Below are positions 1-13,500 of a DNA stretch of 64,000 bases, one piece after another. Each line of letters starts with the position of its first letter. Position 1 is the first letter of the stretch. The notes under the pieces were generated by a model that was not told the DNA's origin, ran no database searches, and saw only the letters and a program-made list of their open reading frames with translations. This DNA comes from Siphonodentalium dalli (Eukaryota > Mollusca > Scaphopoda > Gadilida > Siphonodentaliidae), in the NCBI GenBank assembly GCA_032622095.1, contig CP136069.1, positions 188,781,122 through 188,845,121 of the forward strand, written 5' to 3'. The position numbers and the translations under genes are program-made.

Positions 1-457
1 TCGTATTCTACAACGCAGCCTATACTATAGGGCGTATTTAGTCTGAACATTAATATTTTATAGTGACACCGCTCGGCACCGGTTTATTGGTGATCACGTG
101 ACTAAACAAAATAATCTCGAACGCTGATATTAAATTTAAAACCTGTATAAATGAGCGTGTATCTAATCATTATCCACCACATGTCTAATTATATAATTAC
201 ATTCAGTGTGTTGGATAAATATCAAGATGTTTAAACTATTATTTCCCAAATAAATTGGTGTGTATGCAGGGAAATGCGCAACGCAATAGACCATCATTGC
301 ATCGGTCATCAGTGTATGCCATGTACGATGAATTTTCCGTACAATGTTATGTTTGAAAGTTTTGATATCGGGTACCGACTAGTCGACGCAACGCGACTTT
401 TGGGCCTCGACTAGTCGACTCTGAAATTCACTAATCGTTTCAACACTATCACTTTAA

Positions 458-616
458 GTGAAAATAAGCAGACGACATATAATACAAGGGCAGAAGAGTT
501 TTTATTGTAGGGAAATATTTAGATAATATGTTCAACAAACAACCTATGATCGTTTGTTGAACTTATTATCTGAACAGTTCCTAAGGCATGTGAGTTTTTA
601 ATATGGAAAGGGTTAA
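458..616. mobile_element. truncated TTAA-type MITE (family A)
   Basis: The right part of a repeat also found at 6873, 15514, 18607, 39592 and 40280. Diagnostic parts are GCAGACGACATATAAT, an inner inverted repeat built on TTCAACAAACGACC / GTTTGTTGAACTTATTATC, and an end reading AAAGGGTTAA. The TTAA at 613-616 fits a piggyBac-like TTAA target. The left end is missing. No coding capacity. Confidence 0.65.
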
Positions 617-1110
617 ACCACAGTGACAATCCTATATAACATGTTCTACCAGTAGAATTGCATTTCAAACTAATGCCAGAAAAACAAATATCATGTTGGC
701 CTACTAAATTGACCAATGGGAATGAAGATCTACTAACAGGAGATGAAAGGCTATTAGGTTCACCTGGATTGACACCAACCCCATATTGAAAACCCCGGGG
801 GATATGGATTCATATGGGCTCGATAATAGCCATCTTGTTTTTTCTACCAACTCTGCCACCTCAGGCATAATAGTCTATTTTGGCGCAAAGAAAATGGATC
901 GCGGTCAGAAATCATTTTCTTCGACTTTAAAAACATAGTTCCATGTACCAATAATTGCATCTGACGAATTTTAAAGACACATAAATTGACTACAAATTCA
1001 ATTTGTTTATCAATCTTCTGGTGATGAGCCATTGAATGAGTGCATTGACGTACTGGTTATTCAATTTATCACATGGAAAGCATGATAAAAGCATTACTGG
1101 ATTCTTAGTT

Positions 1111-1186
1111 GTTGGTTACGGTGTCATGTGAGGTTCAGCGAGATTAATATTTATATCACTCCGCCTCACATGACACCGTATCCGGC
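1111..1186. repeat. 76-bp palindrome
   Basis: Arms TTACGGTGTCATGTGAGG and CCTCACATGACACCGTATCC pair around a loop of about 36 bases. Probably a small foldback element or the remains of one. Confidence 0.6.
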
Positions 1187-1409
1187 AACTAATCGCCCTG
1201 AAATTTATATTCCTCATGTCTCCAAGGTATAAAAGTCCATATACTATTTCTAACAAGCCACACATGAATATAAATATTTGACTCAGTTTCTCATGAGATA
1301 ATTTATGGTATCCAATCATAAACACTAGATATCCCCTATGTATTCTTATCACAGAGAATGTAAATGATTTTATATAGTTTGATAATATTGATTTGGTGTC
1401 TTTTTGCAG

Positions 1410-1582
1410 ATGGCATTTCATCTAAGCCTGAGGCTCTGAGTTCTGTGTATTATTGGGGAGGAGGAGTTAACATGCCAATCATAATGCCATTGCCGAGCAG
1501 TGACACACAAGTTATGCAAGTAGCTGCAGGTCGGACACAAAAAGCTGCTGTAACCAAAAATGGCAGGCTGTTCGCATGGGAG
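1410..1582 (+). CDS. NEK8: NEK8-like exon a: first RCC1 blade
   Basis: Acceptor TGTCTTTTTGCAG, donor GAG|GTTAGT. The exon enters with two bases of a split codon and ends in phase 0. It encodes a short linker, then SSVYYWGGG, VMQVAAGRTQKAAVT and GRLFAWE, matching the start of the NEK8 RCC1 region. An in-frame ATG at 1364 is intronic and not a start. Confidence 0.9.
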
Positions 1583-4500
1583 GTTAGTACCTTGATCATA
1601 TCATGGATTTTTACCGATGTCATTCTGACATAGAGTGTATTTGAGGAAAAAAGCTGTAGCCAGCTGTAGCCGGCTGTGACTAATAAGACATGCGCAGTAG
1701 GAAGCTACAGCGGCCAGGGAAATGAATGGCGACTATCACTAAACATTGTACTCCGACTCTGATAGGAGAATTTCTTATCAGGGAGATATTTTTTTAATAC
1801 TGCTCCCTGGGGACACATAATTGTCATTCCCATTTTGTTGGCTCAAACTAGATATTTTATATCTATGATATATTTATTGTTTGGTGAATAATTAAACTTA
1901 TTTCGTAAAAATATATATAATTATATCTTGTTTGCATATGCCGATTTAGAGAACGAGATATAATCACATATCATACTCTTTTAAATATCAGATTTATGGA
2001 GGCATGGACTTAGTACAAGTGTTAATTGCTTCAAATGTGCTTGCTTCAGCGAGCGAGACCATTGGTGAATTGATATAGCAACATAATGCCAACATTATGC
2101 CGGTATAATATTATCCATCAGCCACATTCCAAGTTCGGAGTAGCGGTACAATAGTTAGTAACCACCAGCTGTGGCCGGCTGCAGCTTTCTGTAGCTTTCT
2201 ACTGCCATGCCTAGCTGGCTACGGCTGTAGCCTGTGTTGCTCAAATACACTCATATTTACATAACCTGTGTGTGTTAAATCCTGATATTTTATTGGTCAA
2301 CTGCCAATTGGGTCATGTGTGTTCCTCAATAAAATACTCCATATTAACATGAACATTTAAAAGCTGTTGGTACATTAACTGTGCATGTTTGTTAGGCACA
2401 CTACGATAGACTAATCAATCGGTAACTCATCTGTAGAATATTTGGTTAACTTACAGTGCTGCATGGTATAATCTCCATATGGCTGACAGATTTAGGAAAA
2501 ATAGAATTGTAATTTCAACTGATTTTATGGAAATAAATAAAAACAAATCTATATAAATATAAGAAATTAATGCAGTCTGTTTATTTTGTTGAGGGAAATG
2601 GCGCTGTGGCCGTTGGACCACATTTATTGTACCTGATGGTCACAGCGTCGTTTAGTGTACCCGACAGTCACAGCGTCGTTTAGTGTACCCGACGGTCACA
2701 GCGTCGTATCTTTCAATAAAACACACTCAAACAACATTCATTTCTTAAAAGTTAATTCATCTTCACAATCTAGGAACTTAAATCTGCATCTGTTTCTCCC
2801 AAAGCAGGCAGTTGATGCCATGCGGAATGAGGTCCCCAGAAGATGAATATGGTGATGCTAGTCTGCTGTGTGGGGTAGCTTCATAAATTCACACACTAAG
2901 GACCTCATTCTGCAAATATCTAGCACCATATTTTGAGGCCTGATCACCACACCAATGTAGTATACAGATAAACTTGATACAAACTTATAATTAGATATGT
3001 TTCAATATCTCTCTTCTCTTTCTAGTCTTCTGGAGTCGCTACTGCTGACACAGCATTGCCTGGTGTGGTAGATAGCCACACCCCTAGTGGACTGTTGCCG
3101 CGGTACCTGGAGGGCCAATCAGCTGTTACTATACAGCATGTTGCCTGCGGTGATCTCTTTACAGCTTGCCTCACAGGTTTGTTTTTACTGATATAAAATA
3201 AATCATTGTTAACCTTTTCATGACGGGAGCTGTGCTGGTGCAGCATTAAATACCCTGTGCCAGTGCATCCTCTTATATATGCGAGTCGACCATAGATCAA
3301 GGTAAATATTGCCGACTCGCATATATCAGAGAATGCATTGGCACAGGGTTTTCAGGAAGCTCCAGTCTGGAAGGGTTCATAAATTAGGCCACAAAAAGTC
3401 AGTTTCCTGTTTCTCAGGCCTGTGCACATGGTCCCGAAACCCTGTGCATTATTCGTATTGCGTCTGCAAACTCAATACAATACACAATGTGTGCTACATT
3501 AAATGAAATCTTGATTTTGTGGGGTACGTTCTCAAACTATTTTCAAAATTCCAATAAACCGCTCTAGGATCCAACTTCCACCTCAAAATTCATGTCATCA
3601 GAACGAGGAGCAATTTGTCTGCGAGAAATTGGGACCTTGGTCATCACCATATTTAGTCTTGAATCTTCTTTAATATGCCTAGCAGACAATTTCCCCTTTC
3701 TTTTGACATCCATACATTTATGCACCACCTTCTTTATGTGGGGAAATTATATGACGGATAGGTTGTAAGCCATTATTTCTTTCACTCTACTTATGTTGAC
3801 AAATGGAAAGGCCATAAGGTCCGTCAGCCAGTGCTCCATTCTGACTTGTTATTGTCATTCCGGAGGGCTAGGTGTGATTTTCGTTGACCCAGGCAGATGT
3901 GTTACCTTGTCAGGCACCCACTTACCTGTATTGGTTAACCTATAAAACACATGCTTTCCAAAAAGTTTTGGCCTCAGAAATTGGAAATTGACTTTACAGC
4001 CATGTGAATTACTTGCATTACAAAATAAACTTTTAGAAAAGTTATTTTGTTAATTCGACTTATAGTTTGGTGAATAGTGATGCGCATATTCTATTATTTG
4101 CTTTTTAGTGTGATAAGCCTTCAAGACTTCGTCAATGATGTCTTGATTGAGTTAAAAGCGCAGAATGGTTAGACATCCGTTAGTGTTATTACGGATTCAT
4201 TAACTGAATTTTGTCCGTTTAATATGCTCATTAGCCTGATAACTCACACAAATATCAAATGACTCGCTTGATATATGGTATCAAAACTTTTCAGCAATAT
4301 CTTGATTGTGCTCGAAAAATAATTTAGTCTAACATTTAGGATAGATTTAAGACCATTAATTAATTGCGATTTTTAAGCTAGCTAGCATAACTGAATCGAT
4401 ATGAAAAACGAATTTAATTATCTCTTGATCAAGTTTAAATACCAACCTATTCTGGCTTTTGCTTATCTGGCCATGGTTCAGTATATATTTATATCTACTG

Positions 4501-7500
4501 TTTCTTTCTTCTTCAGATCGAGGTATATTAATGACATTTGGTAGTGGCGCAAATGGCTGCCTAGGCCATGGTAACTACACTGATGTTTCGCAGGTAATCT
4601 CTTACTCTATTTCCACTTGGAAATCTAACCCCTCATTTAATTTTTTTACTCCCATTCAGTTATTAAATTATATCTTGGAATTGTCTATTATTCATTTGGA
4701 GGGGTGTTCAGTTTCAACTAATGTTTATTTTATATCAATATTTTCTTATATAATGCGATAATCAATTGGGACAAATTTAAAACAATATTTTTCTAATTTT
4801 TAGATAGAGTTATCCTGCATGGTACGCTCCAAACGAACACGAGGTGAAAAATGTGCCAAATTGATTTATGTATATTATACCAGAATATTTTAACTACAAT
4901 CAACCTTAATTGATAGATGCGTTTCCAGACAGGGTTCTTCGATTGATAATTATTATTTTATACCCAGGAAACTATGTAAAACTTGTTACAGGAAGCGATA
5001 GACCATCATTAATATAACTCTTAATATGTGAATCCAGGATGTGCCTGAGTTTAGTGTGCCTGTCATTTGCAGAATGAGGTCCCCAGAGGGTGAATTTAGT
5101 GACGCTATCCCATATAGCAGGCTAGCATCACCAAATTCACCCTCTGGGGACCTTATTCTGCGTGGCCTCATCTGCTATGGGGGACATAGACTCAGATTGA
5201 AGTTCCCAAATGGTGAATATTGTGATGTACACCCTTTGGGAACCTCGATTATGCAATGTGTCGTCTGCTAATTTGAGGATATAAAGATACAAAACTAAAA
5301 AAATATATAATTTATGTGAAGATGTTTCTATACAAATTCAAATTTTATAATAAACTTTCCAGAGAAGATGAGGCCTAAGCAGAATGAGGTCCCCAGTGGG
5401 TGAGTTTAGTGATGCTAGCCCACTATGCGAGATAGCGTCACTAAATTCCCCTCTGGGGACCTCATTCTGCAAATGACAGGCACACTAAAAACTCAGACTT
5501 GGATTACAGAAGTCAAAGGTAAATATCTTCTGTAGTTTCAACCTTGAAGAAAGATGATGTTGCTCCTTAATTTCCAATATATATCTTCTTTTTCAGGCAA
5601 AAATCGTTGAAGCTCTCCTTGGCTATGAGGTCACCCAGGTTTCATGTGGTGCATCACATGTTCTGGCTGTAACCAATGAACATGAAGTATTCGCATGGGG
5701 ACGTGGAGAAAATGGTATGATAATTCATTGTGTTTCAATTACCAAACAAAAAATACCATTTGATTCTTCAGTGGCTCGACATTGATCTTTTTAAATGGGT
5801 TAATGGCTGATGATACCATGTAATGTATATTTTTATTGAAAATATGGCCACGTAAAGTTAATTTCCTGTTTATCAGGACCATGTGCATGCATCCAAAACC
5901 TTTTTATTCGCATTTGATGTCAGAGTAAATTATTAAATTGCTATGAAATAACTGCCATACATTTTTGTAGAAACTGAGCTGAACTGAGACCTGTTTCCCA
6001 ATTAAAATTTCTGATTCATTTCTTTAATTTGTACCCATGTGCTAAACACTTGATATATTACGTCTGTCAACTCAACAAAAATGATACTTTATTGGGAGAT
6101 TTTTGACAAAATAAATCACATACAGTAATGCCCTAAGTAATCAACCCTTTAACCACAGCAGAATTATGGGTAACTTTTCAGGATTTAGTCTGAAATATGG
6201 CTTGTTGCCATTCATTGGAAGGCTCTCGCCGAGAGCTTTCCGATGAATGGCAACAAGCCATATTTCCGACTAAATCCTGAAAAGTTACCCATAATTCTGC
6301 TGTGGTTAAGGGGTCGATTACTTAGGGCATTACTGTAGAATCTATCAACTAACTTTTATGCACGTCTGTTCTGGAAATAATGGCCGTGGGCAACTGAAAT
6401 TAAACCCAGACCTAGCCGAGGCAGATGTGGAATGCTTCATAGGTGAAAAATGAAATTAAAAACCACATGCTCAACATGATTTTCAATATTATTTTACCTG
6501 AGAAATGGGCGATTGACTTTGCATGGCCTACAGTATTCTTAGTTTTACAATACCTGAGTGCATTCCTTTTGTTTTTTTACATTTATAATGTTTTCCATTG
6601 TTTGATTGTGAAACTCTTTCATCAAATATTACATATTCTGGGCTCTAATTTTTGCTGGATCATGTTTTCAGCCCAAACGGGCCTATGCTCAACCTCCAGG
6701 AAATGTGAGCCAGAGAGTTTACTACTTCAAAATATATTCTGAAGAGAGTCCTAAGGCAAAGTTTCATGAAAGCTTGAAATAATATCCAAAAAATGCTGGA
6801 CTCAAATGGAAGCAAATGTATAACTTGCATCTAATCTAAAAGCATACCATATGATGAACATTGATCATTGTTTTAACCCTTTATGTACTAAATGGATTCT
6901 CCCACCCAGTTATAAAAGTATATATTGGAATTTTCTATTATTCATACGGAGTGAGAAAAATGACCAGATGACAGACAGACAAAAAGATGGTATAAGTGCA
7001 GAAAGATTACTATTCATTGGTGGGAAACGATCAGATAATATGTTCAACAAACGACCTATCTTCTTTTTTTTTACTTATTATCTGAACATTTCCTAAGGGT
7101 ATTTAGTATTGAAAGGTTTAACATTATATATTAATATAGCTTAATCCATCATACCCTTAACACATGAATGATAATTCACAGGTAGACTTGGCCTCGGTGA
7201 CCAGGAATCTTACTTCGCTCCTCGGAAGGTTTCCATTCCAGATAATCTTCAGCCGTGTTACGTACACTGTGGTGTGGACTGCTCCATGATCATCACACTC
7301 GACAACAAACTTCTGTGTTGTGGAAGCAATAGGTAGGTTCATATCTAACTTACATTTCTGTCCCAAGTTGATAGAAAATATTAGAAAGCAAATTATTTCC
7401 TAGTGCAGAATCTTCGTATAACTGATCTGACCCAAATTTTTTATTTTTATTTATAACCAAATCTATACAGAATGTTCATGGAAGAGAAGCACCATCTGAA

Positions 7501-10500
7501 TATCTTCTTATATTTATTTTTATTAACAAAGTGTATGATATACATGGAAATGAAGATGTGTTACAGATGAATACAACACAGTTGGGGTGGGGGGGGGGGG
7601 GGGTCACACGCCTTTCGCACGTCGATGGTGAATTTCCATTCTCGATAGGAGTCTTGTGAGTAGGTCTGTGAAGACTACCTTATATGCAAAATGAAGCGAA
7701 AGCTGGGGATTTCATTAGAAGTCGACTCTTTATTTGTGTTATATCGAGGGTTTCGCAAAATATGGACCCATTCTACATGTATACAAAATTTATCAACTGG
7801 GTACGTCAACATTCGCTTTGTGGATGCAGATGTTTCTGAGGCTCAAATTTCTGAATATTTTATTTTTTTATATAATTAATCTTTTTGGTACAATTTGCTG
7901 TAAACTTAAACATATTTCCATACATCAATGTATACATACATAGATATCTGAAATAAAACAAACAAATACTTACATAATAAGTTTTTCTATCAATTAAATT
8001 GTCCAACTGTTTTTGAGTAGTTAGTACACAATGTCAATCGCTTTAAGCTAAATGAATCTACGCGTCATTTAATGTTTTCTGTCAGTCTTCATTAGAAAGT
8101 CATCACTGATTTTTAACACTATGTGTGCCTCTAACATGTTGACTGCCGACTCCCATTCTATTACATGCAAAAAGTACGAGATAATGCTAGATCATGCCAT
8201 GAATGTCTACTCTGGCTAATCATATTCCACCTATAAAGCCTTCAAACGTTTTGAAGTTTTGACAGGGAACCTTATAAAGTCGAAAAAATAATGTAGGGAA
8301 TATATATTTCTTAGTTATTATCTGTTCCCTAATATGTACTTCACTCTAGGTGAAGGTCCCAACTTGAAATTTCATGCTTTACTGTGACTTTTCTGAGACG
8401 ATAAACATTGAATTAATTACCAAGGATAAATGCCACAATTGTAAGCGATGCAAAGCAAAATCGCTCACAAAGTCTATTCAGTCGTTAAATGTCTAGTTAG
8501 GACCTTCACCTACAGTGAAGTACATTATTAAGGAACAGGTGGTAACTAACAAATATGTTCCCTGCATTAGTTTTTTAACTTTATAAATTTCCCTGTCAAA
8601 GTTCCAAGGTTTTGTACTGGTGAAATATGATCTCTACGGGCGTTAGTACGAGTAGAGATTCATGGCATGATCTAGAGATAACGCGTAGTCGGCAGTCAAC
8701 ATGTTAAGATATAATTGTTTTCATCAGGTACAACAAGCTTGGTCTGGATGAATATTCTGTGGATGGTGTCTGTACTAAGGTTGTGGAAGAGAGCAATGTT
8801 ATCACAGTCGTTAAATACGCGCTCGCAGAGTGTCAAGTCAAGATGGTTGCCATGGGAACATCTCATACTGCTGTAGTCACAGGTGAGAACTTGTATAAAA
8901 TATATGAATAATGTGAATATAGTCAACTGAGTGTTTTTATTATGTTCTACCATAGTAGTGAATGATAGGCTGATGGACTGACTAATAGTTTTGATTGTGA
9001 TTTACACTAGATTTATACATGTTCAACAATTGTGATGTATCAAGAATCTGTTTAGCTCATGGGAGACAAATCTCTGGTGGAGCTATAGTTATCAATCCTT
9101 GTCTATCCGTCTATCCATACAGATGTCCGTCCATCCATCAACAATTCTTTAAAATCTAAATCTCCAGAATCATAAGACCAAATTGGTTCATATTTGGTGT
9201 GAATATTCCCTGGGTCACTGGGATTCAGATTTGTTCAAATGGCGTCACCAGGTCAAATAGGGCCAGGGACATAACTCTTTTCCTCCATATTAACTCTTTC
9301 CCTCCATAGTAATTCTTAATAGGTCTTCATCTCCAGAACCGAAAGTCTGAGTGGGGTCATATTTGGTGTTGATCATCCCTAGGTGTCTGAAATTCAGATT
9401 TGTTCAAAAGGGGCCACCAGGTCACTTAGAGGCGAAGCCAGGGACATAACTATTTTCCTTCATTGTAATGCTTAAAATGGCTCCTTCTCAAGAACCGTCA
9501 GTCCTATTTAGCTTATATTTGATATGAAGGAAAGGGATTCAAATTTTTTCAAATTGAGTCATCAGGTCAAATAAGGGTGGAGCCAGGGACATAACTGGTT
9601 CCCAGTGGGTGAATTTATTTATGCTAGCCTGCTGTGTGGGATCGCGTCACTAAATTCACCCTCTGGGGATCTAATTCTGCAAATGTCGGACACAATATTT
9701 CCAGACTTGACTGGACACCAAAAGACAAGTAACCAAATTGTAATTCAGCGATTAGGAACACATGTGTGATGAGTCTCTATATCATGCAACAAATTTGTTT
9801 TGAAGTGTATTAATTAGTTAATAAATGCATATAATAGAAAAATATCACATTTATGAATGAAATTTTGTATACTTATTGCACAAAATAATTACAGTTGATG
9901 GCCGGTGCTGGACATTTGGCTCGAATCAATTTGGACAGCTTGGGTATGATTCAGAGGAGACTAATCGACAGCCGCAGATGGTTAGAACCCTGGAGCCTTA
10001 CAGCATAGTCAGAGTGGCGAGTGGAGATACATTCACTATCTGTGTCACACAAGGTTTGTAACATACCAAGAGTGGGCAGTGTAGATACATTCACTATCTG
10101 TGTCACACAAGGTTTGTAACATACCAAGAGTGGGCAGTGTAGATATATTCACTATCTGTGTCACACAAGGTTCGTAACATAGCTAGAATGGGCAGTTCAG
10201 ATATTCACTAACTTGTCATAAATATTTGTGACATAGCCAAGCTGCAAGTGGAAATAAATTTGTTTGTCATACAAAGTTGGTAACATAACCAGGATGGGCA
10301 GTGGAAATACAACAGTTATACAGGATGGGCAGTGGAAATACAACAGTTATACAGGATGGGCAGTGGAAATACAACAGTTATACAGGATGGGCAGTGGAAA
10401 TACAACAGTTATACAGGATGGGCAGTGGAAATACAACAGTTATACAGGATGGGCAGTGGAAATACAACAGTTATACAGGATGGGCAGTGGAAATACAACA

Positions 10501-13500
10501 GTTATACAGGATGGGCAGTGGAAATACAACAGTTATACAGGATGGGCAGTGGAAATACAACAGTTATACAGGATGGGCAGTGGAAATACAACAGTTATAC
10601 AGGATGGGCAGTGGAAATACAACAGTTATACAGGATGGGCAGTGGAAATACAACAGTTATACAGGATGGGCAGTGGAAATACAACAGTTATACAGGATGG
10701 GCAGTGCAAATACAACAGTTATACAGGATGGGCAGTGCAAATACAACAGTTATACAGGATGGGCAGTGGAAATTCAACAGTTATACAGGATGGGCAGTGG
10801 AAATTCAACAGTTATACAGGATGGGCAGTGGAAATACAACAGTTATACAGGATGGGCAGTGGAAATACAACAGTTATACAGGATGGGCAGTGGAAATACA
10901 ACAGTTATACAGGATGGCCAGTGGAAATACAACGGTTATACAGGATGGGCAGTGCAAATACAACAGTTATACAGGATGGGCAGTGGAAATACAACAGTTA
11001 TACAGGATGGGCAGTGGAAATACAACAGTTATACAGGATGGGCAGTGGAAATACAACAGTTATACAGGATGGGCAGTGGAAATACAACAGTTATACAGGA
11101 TGGGCAGTGGAATGGTAACATAACCAGGATGGGCAGTGGAATGGTAACATAACCAGGATGGGCAGTGGAATGGTAACATAACCAGGATGGGCAGTGGAAT
11201 GGTAACATAACCAGGATGGGTAGAGGAATGGTAACATAACCAGGATGGGCAGTGGAATGGTAACATAACCAGGATGGGCCGTGGAAATACAACAGTTTTA
11301 GAACATCCAGCTGTTGTTCTGTGCTATATGCTTGGTTAGCAATTGAAAATATATCTTTTTAAACTGTCCTAAAGTTCAATATATGTGGCAACAGATGATT
11401 TTCATGTGTTTTTACTGGGATTCTGATACTGATACAAAATTGTCTTCAGAACGAGTTTCATAAAATATTTTCTGTTGTAAATAGTGAAAAGAGAGCACAT
11501 CTTTAATTTGGGTGGTATATTGTGCTGTATGAATATGACTGTCATTTTGTTGTCAATGCAAATATAACAACACTTTTCAGCTCACCTTGACAAAGTCAAG
11601 TTTGAGCTATTGCCATGGGTTAGTGTCCGTCCTCTGTGTGTGTGTGTGTGTGTATGTGTGCATCCGTCCGTCAACAATTTCATTTGGTACATCCCACAGG
11701 CCACATCCCTCAACCGATCATCTCCAAACTTCATATGGATCATCGGGGTGACTTCTCGATGGAAGCTATTAAAGGGCCACTGGCGGCCATCTTCAATTTT
11801 ACTTTTTGCATGACTAAACCTTTGGTACAACCAATAGGCCACAACCATGATCCAGTCTACGCCATATATAAGTGAATGCACTGGCACATGATCTTTAATG
11901 CTGCACCATATGATCCAGAGTTGGATCTTTGGGGTAACCTCTTGTATTACTTAACCCTTTCGTGGAAGGAGCTGCGCTGGTGCAACATTAAAGATCATGT
12001 GCCGTGCATTCTATTATAGATGTATGTCACCCATAGGTAGCCACGAATATATAAGATAATGCACTGGCTTACAACGTCAAGATAAATATTGTTGAACTTT
12101 GTCAATGGGTTGGGTTAAATTTAGGAATCAGACCTGATAGGACTGATTCCCCGGAATCGACCATAGCCACCAAGTGTTTTCTCTTATGTCACATACCGAC
12201 ACCAAGCATTAACCCTTAACCCAACAGAACGACCCTGTGCCAATGCATTCTCTTATATATGCGAGTCGACCATAGGTCGCCTCGCATATATAAGAGAATG
12301 CATTGGCTTAACACATTAAAAATTATAAAATTGTTAAAGAATGTAAGAAAAAATGGTAAAAAGTGTTAAAAAAAGATTTTTGTTAGGCCAATGCATTCTC
12401 TTATATATGCGAGGCGACCTATGGTCGACTCGCATATATAAGAGAATGCATTGGCACAGGGCATAACTGTAACCATCACAATGTGGTCAAGGAGCCGGTT
12501 CCAATGATATCCATATTTGTATGGTTCTATTGAGACAGACCGAAGATATTTTAGGCTGTTGAAGCTTTATTTGGCCGGTTTTGGCCGGTTTGTTGGGTAA
12601 AGGGTTAACGTACATATAGTACACTATTCATTACTCGAGGTTATTGTTTCTGTTACAAGTTACATGCACTAGTCTACAAGCCAAATCTCCATATTGTAGA
12701 AGCCGCATGAATAATTATCGACAAGATTGACGCACTCAGAATCACGAACACACTCGTATGTCCCTTCCATGACTGGAGCTTAATGCGCCAATGTATTCTC
12801 TTATTTATGCAAGGCTCCCTATGATTTGCATATATATGAGAATGTACAAGGTTTTCACAAAATTTCAGGAAGCTCCAGTCATGGAAGGTTTAAATATCTT
12901 ATGGACACTTTCAGTTTTCATTGCACAGAAGGAGAAATCTTGTGGGGCTGGAGCTCCCGCGGTAGGCTAGGACGACCTGTCAAAGATCCGTCATTCCACA
13001 CAGAGTAATCCTGACTTTTATTTTTCGTTGCACAGAAGGAGAAATCTTCTCATGGGGATGGAGCTCCCGTGGTCGACTGGGACGAACTGTTGAAGATACC
13101 GTCATTCCTCACAGAGTAATCCTGCCATCTGAGAACCTGATCTCTATTACATCTGTCTCATGTAGTCATGGAAACACGCTGGTTGCTGCTAAACGTATGT
13201 AAATTAGTAACCTAACGTCTGTGTTACATATATTTATCACTCTAAGTAGCGAATCCCATAATTTCCCCACTGGACATTTCCCCACCCGCTCTAAATTAGA
13301 GAAAACGGACATTTCCCGAACCGATATTTACCCTCCAGACATTTCCCTATTTTCTAAATATCAGAGCCGGTCTTTTGTCCACCTTGTTGCTTGACTACTA
13401 TAAGTAGCCTACTAGGACTATATGCGGTTGGTAACTGTGCAACATCATTGACATGGATTAACAATGAACACTTTGTCATTCTTTTTAGTGTACGCTGCTA

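Larger units (their letters stand above)
1..1409. other. upstream intron of the NEK8-like gene
   Basis: The first recognisable exon at 1410 starts inside a codon, so this stretch is intronic or at least upstream of that exon. I see no kinase-domain coding sequence here. It holds a 12-bp motif CGACTAGTCGAC repeated at about 377 and 407, a MITE fragment (458-616) and a short palindrome (1111-1186), described separately. Confidence 0.6.
1583..3025. other. intron a-b
   Basis: Non-coding. It contains an inverted-repeat element (1633-2252), a 28-bp tandem repeat (2627-2709) and a hairpin MITE (2821-2945). The rest is AT-rich with nothing else recognised. Confidence 0.8.
4594..5596. other. intron c-d
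   Basis: Contains a fragment of dispersed element D (about 4880-4995) and a double-hairpin element (5033-5508). The rest is AT-rich. Confidence 0.75.
5715..7181. other. intron d-e
   Basis: Contains a long perfect-type palindrome (6121-6337) and a family A MITE (6873-7121). I recognise nothing in 5715-6120 or 6338-6872. Confidence 0.75.
8883..9894. other. intron f-g
   Basis: Contains diverged repeats of about 165 bp (9100-9598), interrupted by a family B hairpin (9599-9730). Confidence 0.75.
10054..13035. other. intron g-h
   Basis: Contains, in order: repeats of the exon g end (10070-10200), the 31-bp and 29-bp minisatellites (10290-11285), unrecognised sequence, a repeat with a (TG)n run (11575-11945), a large TTAA element carrying a nested MITE (11952-12896), and a decayed copy of exon h (12909-13020). 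Confidence 0.8.

Noticed and set aside
1364-1409. ATG at 1364 as the start of the NEK8-like protein
   Set aside because: The residues it adds come from the polypyrimidine tract and acceptor of the intron; the kinase domain must precede exon a.
10264-11152. Three overlapping long frames of 263-284 codons
   Set aside because: They are the three readings of one 31-bp tandem repeat that lacks stop codons, located in an intron.
1410-13194. Identification as NEK9 or a generic RCC1 protein
   Set aside because: NEK9 shares WGGG and RCC1 blades, but the VEALLGYE, GRTQKA, GQSAVTI and HGNTL segments match NEK8 much better.
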